A DNA stretch of 64,000 nucleotides, from assembly GCA_963082975.1 (NCBI GenBank), contig OY720347.1:8600225-8664224 (forward strand). The letters are read 5' to 3'. This document shows, piece after piece, positions 34,912 to 50,303 of the stretch. How positions within the stretch are numbered: position 1 is the stretch's first letter; each line of letters starts with the position of its first letter. A program made the position numbers and the translations under genes. The stretch is from Labia minor (taxonomy: Eukaryota > Arthropoda > Insecta > Dermaptera > Spongiphoridae). A model generated the notes under the pieces. It was not told the origin of the DNA and ran no database searches. It worked only from the letters and a program-made list of their open reading frames with translations.

Positions 34912-37471
34912 AGGATGACCCTACGTTTTCGGCATAAAAAAAATAATTATTCATCAGAAATATCAATAATATATTTTTTTAATATTTTAATGATGTAAAA
35001 TGAACGAATTTATTATTTATTTTTAAAAATTTCATTTTTTAATTTTCCCCTTAAAATTATGAAAGGTCATCGTAGGATGACCCTAGGTTTTAGGCATAAT
35101 AAAATAATTATTCATCAGAAATATCAATAATATATTTTTTTAATATTTTTATAATGTAAAATGAACGAATTTATTATTTATTTTTAAAAATTTCATTTTT
35201 TAATTTTCCCGTAAAAATTATGAAAGATCATCGTAGGATGACCCTAGGTTTTCGGCATAAAAAAATAATTTTTAGTAAGAAATATGAATAATATAGGTTT
35301 TTTAATATTTTTATGATGTAAAATGAACGAATGTATTATTTTTTTTAAAACATTTCATTTTTTAATTTTACCGAAAATATTATGAAAGGTCATCTTAGGA
35401 TGACCCTAGGTTTTCGGCATAAAAAAATAATTATTCATCAGAAATATCAATAATATATTTTTTTAATATTTTTATTATGTAAAATGAAGAATTTATTATT
35501 TATTTTTAAAAATTTCATTTTTTAATTTTACCGTAAAAATTATGAAAGGTCATCGTACGATGACCCTAGGTTTTCGGCATAAACAAATAATTATTCATCA
35601 GAAATATCAATAATATATTTTTTTAATATTTTTATGATGTAAAATGAAGAATTTATTATTTATTTTTAAAAATTTCATTTTTTAATTTTACCGTAAAAAT
35701 TATGAAAGGTCATCGTACGATGACCCTAGGTTTTAGGCATAATAAAATAATTATTCATCAGAAATATCAATAATATATTTTTTTAATATTTTTATAATGT
35801 AAAATGAACGAATTTATTATTTATTTTTAAAAATTTCATTTTTTAATTTTACCGTAAAAATTATGAAAGGTCATCTTAGGATGACCCTACGTTTTCGGCA
35901 TAAAAAAATAATTATTCATCAGAAATATCAATAATATATTTTTTTAATAATTTTATGATGTAAAATGAACGAATTTATTATTTTTTTTAAAACATTTCAT
36001 TTTTTAATTTTACCGAAAATATTATGAAAGGTCATCTTAGGATGACCCTACGTTTTCGGCATAAAAAAATAATTTTTAGTAAGAAATATGAATAATATAT
36101 TTTTTTAATATTTTTATGATGTAAAATGAACGAATTTATTATTTATTTTTAAAAATTTCATTTTTTAATTTTCCCCTAAAAATTATGAAAGATCAAGGTT
36201 TTCGGCATAAACAAATAATTATTCATCAGAAATATCAATAATATATTTTTTTAATATTTTTATGATGTAAAATGAACGAATTTATTATTTTTTTTAAAAC
36301 ATTTCATTTTTTAATTTTACCGAAAATATTATGAAAGGTCATCTTAGGATGACCCTAGGTTTTCGGCATAAAAAAATAATTATTCATCAGAAATATCAAT
36401 AATATATTTTTTTAATATTTTTATTATGTAAAATTAAGAATTTATTATTTATTTTTAAAAATTTCATTTTTTAATTTTACCGTAAAAATTATGAAAGGTC
36501 ATCGTACGATGACCCTAGGTTTTCGGCATAAACAAATAATTATTCATCAGAAATATCAATAATATATTTTTTTAATATTTTTATGATGTAAAATGAAGAA
36601 TTTATTATTTATTTTTAAAAATTTCATTTTTTAATTTTACCGTAAAAATTATGAAAGGTCATCGTACGATGACCCTAGGTTTTAGGCATAATAAAATAAT
36701 TATTCATCAGAAATATCAATAATATATTTTTTTAATATTTTTATAATGTAAAATGAACGAATTTATTATTTATTTTTAAAAATTTCATTTTTTAATTTTA
36801 CCGTAAAAATTATGAAAGGTCATCTTAGGATGACCCTACGTTTTCGGCATAAAAAAATAATTATTCATCAGAAATATCAATAATATATTTTTTTAATAAT
36901 TTTATGATGTAAAATGAACGAATTTATTATTTTTTTTAAAACATTTCATTTTTTAATTTTACCGAAAATATTATGAAAGGTCATCTTAGGATGACCATAC
37001 GTTTTCGGCATAAAAAAATAATTTTTAGTAAGAAATATGAATAATATATTTTTTTAATATTTTTATGATGTAAAATGAACGAATTTATTATTTATTTTTA
37101 AAAATTTCATTTTTTAATTTTCCCCTAAAAATTATGAAAGATCATCGTACGATGACCCTAGGTTTTCGGCATAAACAAATAATTATTCATCAGAAATATC
37201 AATAATATATTTTTTTTAATATTTTTATGATGTAAAATGAACGAATTTATTATTTTTTTTAAAACATTTCATTTTTTAATTTTACCGAAAATATTATGAA
37301 AGTTCATCTTAGGATGACCCTACGTTTTCGGCATAAAAAAATAATTATTCATCAGAAATATCAATAATATATTTTTTTAATAATTTTATGATGTAAAATG
37401 AACGAATTTATTATTTATTTTTAAAAATTTCATTTTTTAATTTTCCCCTAAAAATTATGAAAGGTCATCGT
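34912..37471 (+). repeat. 2.56-kb (16-monomer) tandem repeat, copy B
   Basis: Adjacent head-to-tail copy of 32352-34911. Small differences include GTAAAATTAAG near 36430 versus GTAAAATGAAG, GACCATACG near 36993, and AAAGTTCATC near 37300. Confidence 0.87.
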
Positions 37472-40400
37472 AGGATGACCCTAGGTTTTAGGCATAATAA
37501 AATAATTATTCATCAGAAATATCAATAATATATTTTTTTAATATTATTATGATGTAAAATGAACGAATTTATTATTTATTTTTAAATATTTCATTTTTTA
37601 ATAATCCTGTAAAAATTATGAAAGGTCATCGTAGGATGACCCTAGGTTTTCGGCATAAAAAAATAATTTTTAGTAAGAAATATGAATAATATATTTTTTT
37701 TAATATTTTTATGATGTAAAATGAACGAATTTATTATTTTTTCTAAAACATTTCATTTTTTAATTTTACCGAAAATATTATGAAAGGTCATCTTAGGATG
37801 ACCCTAGGTTTTCGGCATAAAAAAATAATTATTCATCAGAAATATCAATAATATATATTTTTAATAATTTTATGATGTAAAATGAACGAATTTATTATTT
37901 ATTTTTAAAAATTTCATTTTTTAATTTTCCCGTAAAAATTATGAAAGGTCATCGTAGGATGACCCTAGGTTTACGGCATAAAAAAATAATTATTCATCAG
38001 AAATATCAATAATATATTTTTTTAATATTTTTATGATGTAAAATGAAGAATTTATTATTTATTTTTAAAAATTTCATTTTTTAATTTTCCCCTAAAAATT
38101 ATGAAAGGTCATCGTAGGATGACCCTAGGTTTTAGGCATAATAAAATAATTATTCATCAGAAATATCAATAATATATTTTTTTAATATTTTTATGATGTA
38201 AAATGAACGAATTTATTATTTATTTTTAAAAATTTCATTTTTTAATTTTCCCCTAAAAATTATTAAAGGTCATCGTAGGATGACCCTAGGTTTTAGGCAT
38301 AATAAAATAATTATTCATCAGAAATATCAATAATATATTTTTTTAATATTTTTATAATGTAAAATGAACGAATTTATTATTTATTTTTAAAAATTTCATT
38401 TTTTAATTTTCCCGTAAAAATTATGAAAGGTCATCGTAGGATGACCCTAGGTTTTCGGCATAAAAACATAATTATTCATCAGAAATATCAATAATATATT
38501 TTTTTAATATTTTTATGATGTAAAATTAAGAATTTATTATTTATTTTTAAAAATTTCATTTTTTAATTTTACCGTAAAAATTATGAAAGGTCATCTTAGG
38601 ATGACCCTACGTTTTCGGCATAAAAAAATAATTATTCATCAGAAATATCAATAATATATTTTTTTAATAATTTTATGATGTAAAATGAACGAATTTATTA
38701 TTTTTTTTAAAACATTTCATTTTTTAATTTTACCGAAAATATTATGAAAGGTCATCTTAGGATGACCCTACGTTTTCGGCATAAAAAAATAATTTTTAGT
38801 AAGAAATATGAATAATATATTTTTTTAATATTTTTATGATGTAAAATGAACGAATTTATTATTTATTTTTAAAAATTTTATTTTTTAATTTTCCCCTAAA
38901 AATTATGAAAGATCATCGTACGATGACCCTAGGTTTTCGGCATAAACAAATAATTATTCATCAGAAATATCAATAATATATTTTTTTTAATATTTTTATG
39001 ATGTAAAATGAACGAATTTATTATTTTTTCTAAAACATTTCATTTTTTAATTTTACCGAAAATATTATGAAAGGTCATCTTAGGATGACCCTAGGTTTTC
39101 GGCATAAAAAAATAATTATTCATCAGAAATATCAATAATATATATTTTTAATAATTTTATGATGTAAAATGAACGAATTTATTATTTATTTTTAAAAATT
39201 TCATTTTTTAATTTTCCCGTAAAAATTATGAAAGGTCATCGTAGGATGACCCTAGGTTTACGGCATAAAAAAATAATTATTCATCAGAAATATCAATAAT
39301 ATATTTTTTTAATATTTTTATGATGTAAAATGAAGAATTTATTATTTATTTTTAAAAATTTCATTTTTTAATTTTCCCCTAAAAATTATGAAAGGTCATC
39401 GTAGGATGACCCTAGGTTTTAGGCATAATAAAATAATTATTCATCAGAAATATCAATAATATATTTTTTTAATATTATTATGATGTAAAATGAACGAATT
39501 TATTATTTATTTTTAAAAATTTCATTTTTTAATAATCCTGTAAAAATTATGAAAGGTCATCGTAGGATGACCTTAGGTTTTCGGCATAAAAAAATAATTT
39601 TTAGTAAGAAATATGAATAATATATGTTTTTTAATATTTTTATGATGTAAAATGAACGAATTTATTATTTTTTTTAAAACATTTCATTTTTTAATTTTAC
39701 CGAAAATATTATGAAAGGTCATCTTAGGATGACCCTAGGTTTACGGCATAAAAAAATAATTATTCATCAGAAATATCAATAATATATTTTTTTAATAATT
39801 TTATGATGTAAAATGAACGAATTTATTATTTATTTTTAAAAATTTCATTTTTTAATTTTACCGTAAAAATTATGAAAGGTCATCGTACGATGACCCTAGG
39901 TTTTCGGCATAAACAAATAATTATTCATCAGAAATATCAATAATATATTTTTTTTAATATTTTTATGATGTAAAATGAACGAATTTATTATTTTTTTTAA
40001 AACATTTCATTTTTTAATTTTACCGAAAATATTATGAAAGGTCATCTTATGATGACCCTACGTTTTCGGCATAAAAAAATAATTATTCATCAGAAATATC
40101 ATTAATATATTTTTTTAATAATTTTATGATGTAAAATGAACGAATTTATTATTTTTTTTAAAACATTTCATTTTTTAATTTTACCGAAAATATTATGAAA
40201 GGTCATCTTAGGATGACCCTAGGTTTTCATCATAAAAAAATAATTATTCATCAGAAATATCAATAATATATATTTTTAATAATTTTATGATGTAAAATGA
40301 ACGAATTTATTATTTATTTTTAAAAATTTCATTTTTTAATTTTCCCGTAAAAATTATGAAAGGTCATCGTAGGATGACCCTAGGTTTACGGCATAAAAAA

Positions 40401-41030
40401 ATAATTATTCATCAGAAATATCAATAATATATTTTTTTAATATTTTTATGATGTAAAATGAAGAATTTATTATTTATTTTTAAAAATTTCATTTTTTAAT
40501 TTTCCCCTAAAAATTATGAAAGGTCATCGTAGGATGACCCTAGGTTTTAGGCATAATAAAATAATTATTCATCAGAAATATCAATAATATATTTTTTTAA
40601 TATTATTATGATGTAAAATGAACGAATTTATTATTTATTTTTAAATATTTCATTTTTTAATAATCCTGTAAAAATTATGAAAGGTCATCGTAGGATGACC
40701 CTAGGTTTTCGGCATAAAAAAATAATTTTTAGTAAGAAATATGAATAATATATTTTTTTTAATATTTTTATGATGTAAAATGAACGAATTTATTATTTTT
40801 TCTAAAACATTTCATTTTTTAATTTTACCGAAAATATTATGAAAGGTCATCTTAGGATGACCCTAGGTTTTCGGCATAAAAAAATAATTATTCATCAGAA
40901 ATATCAATAATATATATTTTTAATAATTTTATGATGTAAAATGAACGAATTTATTATTTATTTTTAAAAATTTCATTTTTTAATTTTCCCGTAAAAATTA
41001 TGAAAGGTCATCGTAGGATGACCCTAGGTT

Positions 41031-44000
41031 TACGGCATAAAAAAATAATTATTCATCAGAAATATCAATAATATATTTTTTTAATATTTTTATGATGTAA
41101 AATGAAGAATTTATTATTTATTTTTAAAAATTTCATTTTTTAATTTTCCCCTAAAAATTATGAAAGGTCATCGTAGGATGACCCTAGGTTTTAGGCATAA
41201 TAAAATAATTATTAATCAGAAATATCAATAATATTTTTTTTAATATTATTATGATGTAAAATGAACGAATTTATTATTTATTTTTAAAAATTTCATTTTT
41301 TAATAATCCTGTAAAAATTATGAAAGGTCATCGTAGGATGACCTTAGGTTTTCGGCATAAAAAAATAATTTTTAGTAAGAAATATGAATAATATATGTTT
41401 TTTAATATTTTTATGATGTAAAATGAACGAATTTATTATTTTTTTTAAAACATTTCATTTTTTAATTTTACCGAAAATATTATGAAAGGTCATCTTAGGA
41501 TGACCCTAGGTTTACGGCATAAAAAAATAATTATTCATCAGAAATATCAATAATATATTTTTTTAATAATTTTATGATGTAAAATGAACGAATTTATTAT
41601 TTTTTTTAAAACATTTCATTTTTTAATTTTACCGAAAATATTATGAAAGGTCATCTTAGGATGACCCTACGTTTTCGGCATAAAAAAATAATTATTCATC
41701 AGAAATATCATTAATATATTTTTTTAATAATTTTATGATGTAAAATGAACGAATTTATTATTTTTTTTAAAACATTTCATTTTTTAATTTTACCGAAAAT
41801 ATTATGAAAGGTCATCTTAGGATGACCCTAGGTTTTCATCATAAAAAAATAATTATTCATCAGAAATATCAATAATATATATTTTTAATAATTTTATGAT
41901 GTAAAATGAACGAATTTATTATTTATTTTTAAAAATTTCATTTTTTAATTTTCCCGTAAAAATTATGAAAGGTCATCGTAGGATGACCCTAGGTTTACGG
42001 CATAAAAAAATAATTATTCATCAGAAATATCAATAATATATTTTTTTAAAATTTTTATGATGTAAAATGAAGAATTTATTATTTATTTTTAAAAATTTCA
42101 TTTTTTAATTTTCCCCTAAAAATTATGAAAGGTCATCGTAGGATGACCCTAGGTTTTAGGCATAATGAAATAATTATTCATCAGAAATATCAATAATATA
42201 TTTTTTTAATATTATTATGATGTAAAATGAACGAATTTATTATTTATTTTTAAAAATTTCATTTTTTAATAATCCTGTAAAAATTATGAAAGGTCATCGT
42301 AGGATGACCTTAGGTTTTCGGCATAAAAAAATAATTTTTAGTAAGAAATATGAATAATATATGTTTTTTAATATTTTTATGATGTAAAATGAACGAATTT
42401 ATTATTTTTTTTAAAACATTTCATTTTTTAATTTTACCGAAAATATTATGAAAGGTCATCTTAGGATGACCCTAGGTTTACGGCATAAAAAAATAATTAT
42501 TCATCAGAAATATCAATAATATATTTTTTTAATAATTTTATGATGTAAAATGAACGAATTTATTATTTATTTTTAAAAATTTCATTTTTTAATTTTACCG
42601 TAAAAATTATGAAAGGTCATCGTACGATGACCCTAGGTTTTCGGCATAAACAAATAATTATTCATCAGAAATATCAATAATATATTTTTTTTAATATTTT
42701 TATGATGTAAAATGAACGAATTTATTATTTTTTTTAAAACATTTCATTTTTTAATTTTACCGAAAATATTATGAAAGGTCATCTTAGGATGACCCTACGT
42801 TTTCGGCATAAAAAAATAATTATTCATCAGAAATATCATTAATATATTTTTTTAATAATTTTATGATGTAAAATGAACGAATTTATTATTTTTTTTAAAA
42901 CATTTCATTTTTTAATTTTACCGAAAATATTATGAAAGGTCATCTTAGGATGACCCTAGGTTTTCATCATAAAAAAATAATTATTCATCAGAAATATCAA
43001 TAATATATATTTTTAATAATTTTATGATGTAAAATGAACGAATTTATTATTTATTTTTAAAAATTTCATTTTTTAATTTTCCCGTAAAAATTATGAAAGG
43101 TCATCGTAGGATGACCCTAGGTTTACGGCATAAAAAAATAATTATTCATCAGAAATATCAATAATATATTTTTTTAATATTTTTATGATGTAAAATGAAG
43201 AATTTATTATTTATTTTTAAAAATTTCATTTTTTAATTTTCCCCTAAAAATTATGAAAGGTCATCGTAGGATGACCCTAGGTTTTAGGCATAATAAAATA
43301 ATTATTCATCAGAAATATCAATAATATATTTTTTTAATATTATTATGATGTAAAATGAACGAATTTATTATTTATTTTTAAAAATTTCATTTTTTAATTT
43401 TCCCGTAAAAATTATGAAAGGTCATCGTAGGATGACCCTAGGTTTACGGCATAAAAAAATAATTATTCATCAGAAATATCAATAATATATTTTTTTAATA
43501 TTTTTATGATGTAAAATGAAGAATTTATTATTTATTTTTAAAAATTTCATTTTTTAATTTTCCCCTAAAAATTATGAAAGGTCATCGTAGGATGACCCTA
43601 GGTTTTAGGCATAATAAAATAATTATTCATCAGAAATATCAATAATATATTTTTTTAATATTATTATGATGTAAAATGAACGTATTTATTATTTATTTTT
43701 AAAAATTTCATTTTTTAATAATCCTGTAAAAATTATGAAAGGTCATCGTAGGATGACCTTAGGTTTTCGGCATAAAAAAATAATTTTTAGTAAGAAATAT
43801 GAATAATATATGTTTTTTAATATTTTTATGATGTAAAATGAACGAATTTATTATTTTTTTTAAAACATTTCATTTTTTAATTTTACCGAAAATATTATGA
43901 AAGGTCATCTTAGGATGACCCTAGGTTTTCGGCATAAAAAAATAATTATTCATCAGAAATATCAATAATATATTTTTTTAATAATTTTATGATGTAAAAT

Positions 44001-44365
44001 GAACGAATTTATTATTTATTTTTAAAAATTTCATTTTTTAATTTTCCCGTAAAAATTATGAAAGGTCATCGTACAGTGACCCTAGGTTTTCGGCATAAAC
44101 AAATAATTATTCATCAGAAATATCAATAATATATTTTTTTTAATATTTTAATAATGTAAAATGAACGAATTTATTATTTTTTTTAAAACATTTCATTTTT
44201 TAATTTTACCGAAAATATTATGAAAGGTCATCTTAGGATGACCCTAAGTTTTCGGCATAAAAAAATAATTATTGATCAGAAATATCAATAATATATTTTT
44301 TTAATATTTTTATAATGTAAAATGAACGAATTTATTATTTATTTTTAAAAATTTCATTTTTTAAT
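41031..44365 (+). repeat. 6.91-kb-offset satellite duplication, copy A
   Basis: Matches about 47940-51277. Markers: ATTAATCAGA at 41211 and 48120 (offset 6909) and GAACGTATTTATT with CGTATTT at 43681 and 50593 (offset 6912). It ends where the left copy has a 16-bp internal deletion (TTTTTTAATTATGAAAGG near 44365). Confidence 0.8.
41837..42964 (+). repeat. 7-monomer higher-order repeat unit (1128 bp)
   Basis: One full cycle between CATCATAAAAAA marker monomers. The order is CATCAT type, TTTACGG/GAAGAATT type, TTTTAGGCATAATAAA type ending AATAATCCTG, TTTAGTAAG type, TTTACGG/TAATAATTTT type, CATAAACAAAT type, ATCATTAAT type. The same seven-monomer cycle recurs at 48747-49876, 52455-53582 and 62444-63574. 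Confidence 0.85.
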
Positions 44366-44567
44366 TATGAAAGGTCATCGTAGGATGACCCTAGGTTTAC
44401 GGCATAAAAAAATAATTATTCATCAGAAATATCAATAATATATTTTTTTAATATTTTTATGATGTAAAATGAAGAATTTATTATTTATTTTTAAAAATTT
44501 CATTTTTTAATTTTCCCCTAAAAATTATGAAAGGTCATCGTAGGATGACCCTAGGTTTTAGGCATAA

Positions 44568-47500
44568 AAAAATAATTATTCATCAGAAATATCAATAATA
44601 TATTTTTTTAATATTTTTATGATGTAAAATGAAGAATTTATTATTTATTTTTAAAAATTTCATTTTTTAATTTTACCGTAAAAATTATGAAAGGTCATCG
44701 TACGATGACCCTAGGTTTTCGGCATAAACAAATAATTATTCATCAGAAATATCAATAATATATTTTTTTAATATTTTTATGATGTAAAATGAACGAATTT
44801 ATTATTTTTTTTAAAACATTTCATTTTTTAATTTTACCGAAAATATTATGAAAGGTCATCTTAGGATGACCCTACGTTTTCGGCATAAAAAAATAATTAT
44901 TCATCAGAAATATCAATAATATATTTTTTTAATATTTTAATGATGTAAAATGAACGAATTTATTATTTATTTTTAAAAATTTCATTTTTTAATTTTTCCC
45001 TAAAAATTATGAAAGGTCATCGTAGGATGACCCTAGGTTTTAGGCATAATAAAATAATTATTCATCAGAAATATCAATAATATATTTTTTTAATATTTTT
45101 ATAATGTAAAATGAACGAATTTATTATTTATTTTTAAAAATTTCATTTTTTAATTTTCCCGTAAAAATTATGAAAGGTCATCGTAGGATGACCCTAGGTT
45201 TACGGCATAAAAAAATAATTATTCATCAGAAATATCAATAATATATTTTTTTAATATTTTATAATGTAAAATGAACGAATTTATTATTTATTTTTAAAAA
45301 TTTAATTTTTTAATTTTCCCGTAAAAATTATGAAAGGTAATCGTAGGATGAACCTAGGTTTTCGGCATAAAAAAATAATTATTCATCAGAAATATCAATA
45401 ATATATATTTTTAATATTTTTATAATGTAAAATGAACGAATTTATTATTTTTTTTAAAACATTTCATTTTTTAATTTTACCGAAAATATTATGAAAGGTC
45501 ATCTTAGGATGACACTAGGTTTTCGGCATAAAAAAATAATTATTCATCAGAAATATCAATAATATATTTTTTTAATAATTTTATGATGTAAAATGAACGA
45601 ATTTATTATTTATTTTTAAAAATTTCATTTTTTAATTTTCCCGTAAAAATTATGAAAGGTCATCGTACAGTGACCCTAGGTTTTCGGCATAAACAAATAA
45701 TTATTCATCAGAAATATCAATAATATATTTTTTTTAATATTTTAATAATGTAAAATGAACGAATTTATTATTTTTTTTAAAACATTTCATTTTTTAATTT
45801 TACCGAAAATATTATGAAAGGTCATCTTAGGATGACCCTACGTTTTCGGAATAAAAAAATAATTATTGATCAGAAATATCAATAATATATTTTTTTAATA
45901 TTTTTATAATGTAAAATGAACGAATTTATTATTTATTTTTAAAAATTTCATTTTTTAATTTTCCCGTAAAAATTATGAAAGATCATCGTAGGATGACCCT
46001 AGGTTTTCGGCATAAAAAAATAATTTTTAGTAAGAAATATGAATAATATATGTTTTTTAATATTTTTATGATGTAAAATGAACGAATTTATTATTTTTTT
46101 TAAAACATTTCATTTTTTAATTTTACCGAAAATATTATGAAAGGTCATCTTAGGATGACCCTACGTTTTCGGCATAAAAAAATAATTATTCATCAGAAAT
46201 ATCAATAATATATTTTTTTAATATTTTTATAATGTAAAATGAACGAATTTATTATTTATTTTTAAAAATTTCATTTTTTAATTTTCCCGTAAAAATTATG
46301 AAAGGTCATCGTAGGATGACCCTAGGTTTACGGCATAAAAAAATAATTATTCATCAGAAATATCAATAATATATTTTTTTAATATTTTTATGATGTAAAA
46401 TGAAGAATTTATTATTTATTTTTAAAAATTTCATTTTTTAATTTTCCCGTAAAAATTATGAAAGATCATCGTAGGATGACCCTAGGTTTTCGGCATAATA
46501 AAATAATTATTCATCAGAAATATCAATAATATATTTTTTTAATATTATTATGATGTAAAATGAACGAATTTATTATTTATTTTTAAAAATTTCATTTTTT
46601 AATAATCCTGTAAAAATTATGAAAGGTCATCGTAGGATGACCTTAGGTTTTCGGCATAAAAAAATAATTTTTAGTAAGAAATATGAATAATATATGTTTT
46701 TTAATATTTTTATGATGTAAAATGAACGAATTTATTATTTTTTTTAAAACATTTCATTTTTTAATTTTACCGAAAATATTATGAAAGGTCATCTTAGGAT
46801 GACCCTAGGTTTACGGCATAAAAAAATAATTATTCATCAGAAATATCAATAATATATTTTTTTAATAATTTTATGATGTAAAATGAACGAATTTATTATT
46901 TATTTTTAAAAATTTCATTTTTTAATTTTACCGTAAAAATTATGAAAGGTCATCGTACGATGACCCTAGGTTTTCGGCATAAACAAATAATTATTCATCA
47001 GAAATATCAATAATATATTTTTTTTAATATTTTTATGATGTAAAATGAACGAATTTATTATTTTTTTTAAAATATTTCATTTTTTAATTTTACCGAAAAT
47101 ATTATGAAAGGTCATCTTATGATGACCCTACGTTTTCGGCATAAAAAAATAATTATTCATCAGAAATATCATAAATATATTTTTTTAATAATTTTATGAT
47201 GTAAAATGAACGAATTTATTATTTTTTTTAAAACATTTCATTTTTTAATTTTACCGAAAATATTATGAAAGGTCATCTTAGGATGACCCTACGTTTTCAT
47301 CATAAAAAAATAATTATTCATCAGAAATATCAATAATATATATTTTTAATAATTTTATGATGTAAAATGAACGAATTTATTATTTATTTTTAAAAATTTC
47401 ATTTTTTAATTTTCCCGTAAAAATTATGAAAGGTCATCGTAGGATGACCCTAGGTTTACGGCATAAAAAAATAATTATTCATCAGAAATATCAATAATAT

Positions 47501-50303
47501 ATTTTTTTAATATTTTTATGATGTAAAATGAAGAATTTATTATTTATTTTTAAAAATTTCATTTTTTAATTTTCCCCTAAAAATTATGAAAGGTCATCGT
47601 AGGATGACCCTAGGTTTTAGGCATAATAAAATAATTATTCATCAGAAATATCAATAATATATTTTTTTAATATTATTATGATGTAAAATGAACGAATTTA
47701 TTATTTATTTTTAAATATTTCATTTTTTAATAATCCTGTAAAAATTATGAAAGGTCATCGTAGGATGACCCTAGGTTTTCGGCATAAAAAAATAATTTTT
47801 AGTAAGAAATATGAATAATATATTTTTTTTAATATTTTTATGATGTAAAATGAACGAATTTATTATTTTTTCTAAAACATTTCATTTTTTAATTTTACCG
47901 AAAATATTATGAAAGGTCATCTTAGGATGACCCTAGGTTTACGGCATAAAAAAATAATTATTCATCAGAAATATCAATAATATATTTTTTTAATATTTTT
48001 ATGATGTAAAATGAAGAATTTATTATTTATTTTTAAAAATTTCATTTTTTAATTTTCCCCTAAAAATTATGAAAGGTCATCGTAGGATGACCCTAGGTTT
48101 TAGGCATAATAAAATAATTATTAATCAGAAATATCAATAATATATTTTTTTAATATTATTATGATGTAAACTGAACAAATTTATTATTTATTTTTAAAAA
48201 TTTCATTTTTTAATAATCCTGTAAAAATTATGAAAGGTCATCGTAGGATGACCTTAGGTTTTCGGCATAAAAAAATAATTTTTAGTAAGAAATATGAATA
48301 ATATATGTTTTTTAATATTTTTATGATGTAAAATGAACGAATTTATTATTTTTTTTAAAACATTTCATTTTTTAATTTTACCGAAAATATTATGAAAGGT
48401 CATCTTAGGATGACCCTAGGTTTACGGCATAAAAAAATAATTATTCATCAGAAATATCAATAATATATTTTTTTAATAATTTTATGATGTAAAATGAACG
48501 AATTTATTATTTTTTTTAAAACATTTCATTTTTTAATTTTACCGAAAATATTATGAAAGGTCATCTTAGGATGACCCTACGTTTTCGGCATAAAAAAATA
48601 ATTATTCATCAGAAATATCATTAATATATTTTTTTAATAATTTTATGATGTAAAATGAACGAATTTATTATTTTTTTTAAAACATTTCATTTTTTAATTT
48701 TACCGAAAATATTATGAAAGGTCATCTTAGGATGACCCTAGGTTTTCATCATAAAAAAATAATTATTCATCAGAAATATCAATAATATATATTTTTAATA
48801 ATTTTATGATGTAAAATGAACGAATTTATTATTTATTTTTAAAAATTTCATTTTTTAATTTTCCCGTAAAAATTATGAAAGGTCATCGTAGGATGACCCT
48901 AGGTTTACGGCATAAAAAAATAATTATTCATCAGAAATATCAATAATATATTTTTTTAATATTTTTATGATGTAAAATGAAGAATTTATTATTTATTTTT
49001 AAAAATTTCATTTTTTAATTTTCCCCTAAAAATTATGAAAGGTCATCGTAGGATGACCCTAGGTTTTAGGCATAATAAAATAATTATTCATCAGAAATAT
49101 CAATAATATATTTTTTTAATATTATTATGATGTAAAATGAACGAATTTATTATTTATTTTTAAAAATTTCATTTTTTAATAATCCTGTAAAAATTATGAA
49201 AGGTCATCGTAGGATGACCTTAGGTTTTCGGCATAAAAAAATAATTTTTAGTAAGAAATATGAATAATATATGTTTTTTAATATTTTTATGATGTAAAAT
49301 GAACGAATTTATTATTTTTTTTAAAACATTTCATTTTTTAATTTTACCGAAAATATTATGAAAGGTCATCTTAGGATGACCCTAGGTTTACGGCATAAAA
49401 AAATAATTATTCATCAGAAATATCAATAATATATTTTTTTAATAATTTTATGATGTAAAATGAACGAATTTATTATTTATTTTTAAAAATTTCATTTTTT
49501 AATTTTACCGTAAAAATTATGAAAGGTCATCGTACGATGACCCTAGGTTTTCGGCATAAACAAATAATTATTCATCAGAAATATCAATAATATATTTTTT
49601 TTAATATTTTTATGATGTAAAATGAACGAATTTATTATTTTTTTTAAAACATTTCATTTTTTAATTTTACCGAAAATATTATGAAAGGTCATCTTAGGAT
49701 GACCCTACGTTTTCGGCATAAAAAAATAATTATTCATCAGAAATATCATTAATATATTTTTTTAATAATTTTATGATGTAAAATGAACGAATTTATTATT
49801 TTTTTTTTAAAACATTTCATTTTTTAATTTTACCGAAAATATTATGAAAGGTCATCTTAGGATGACCCTAGGTTTTCATCATAAAAAAATAATTATTCAT
49901 CAGAAATATCAATAATATATATTTTTAATAATTTTATGATGTAAAATGAACGAATTTATTATTTATTTTTAAAAATTTCATTTTTTAATTTTCCCGTAAA
50001 AATTATGAAAGGTCATCGTAGGATGACCCTAGGTTTACGGCATAAAAAAATAATTATTCATCAGAAATATCAATAATATATTTTTTTAATATTTTTATGA
50101 TGTAAAATGAAGAATTTATTATTTATTTTTAAAAATTTCATTTTTTAATTTTCCCCTAAAAATTATGAAAGGTCATCGTAGGATGACCCTAGGTTTTAGG
50201 CATAATAAAATAATTATTCATCAGAAATATCAATAATATATTTTTTTAATATTATTATGATGTAAAATGAACGAATTTATTATTTATTTTTAAAAATTTC
50301 ATT
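44568..50303 (+). repeat. 13.70-kb-offset satellite duplication, copy A
   Basis: Matches 58265-64000 at a constant offset of 13697. Markers: AGGTAATCGT 45335/59032, AAAATATTTC 47074/60771, AATATTTCAT 47714/61411, the private CTGAACAAAT 48171/61868. The match runs to the window edge, so the true block may be longer. Confidence 0.88.
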
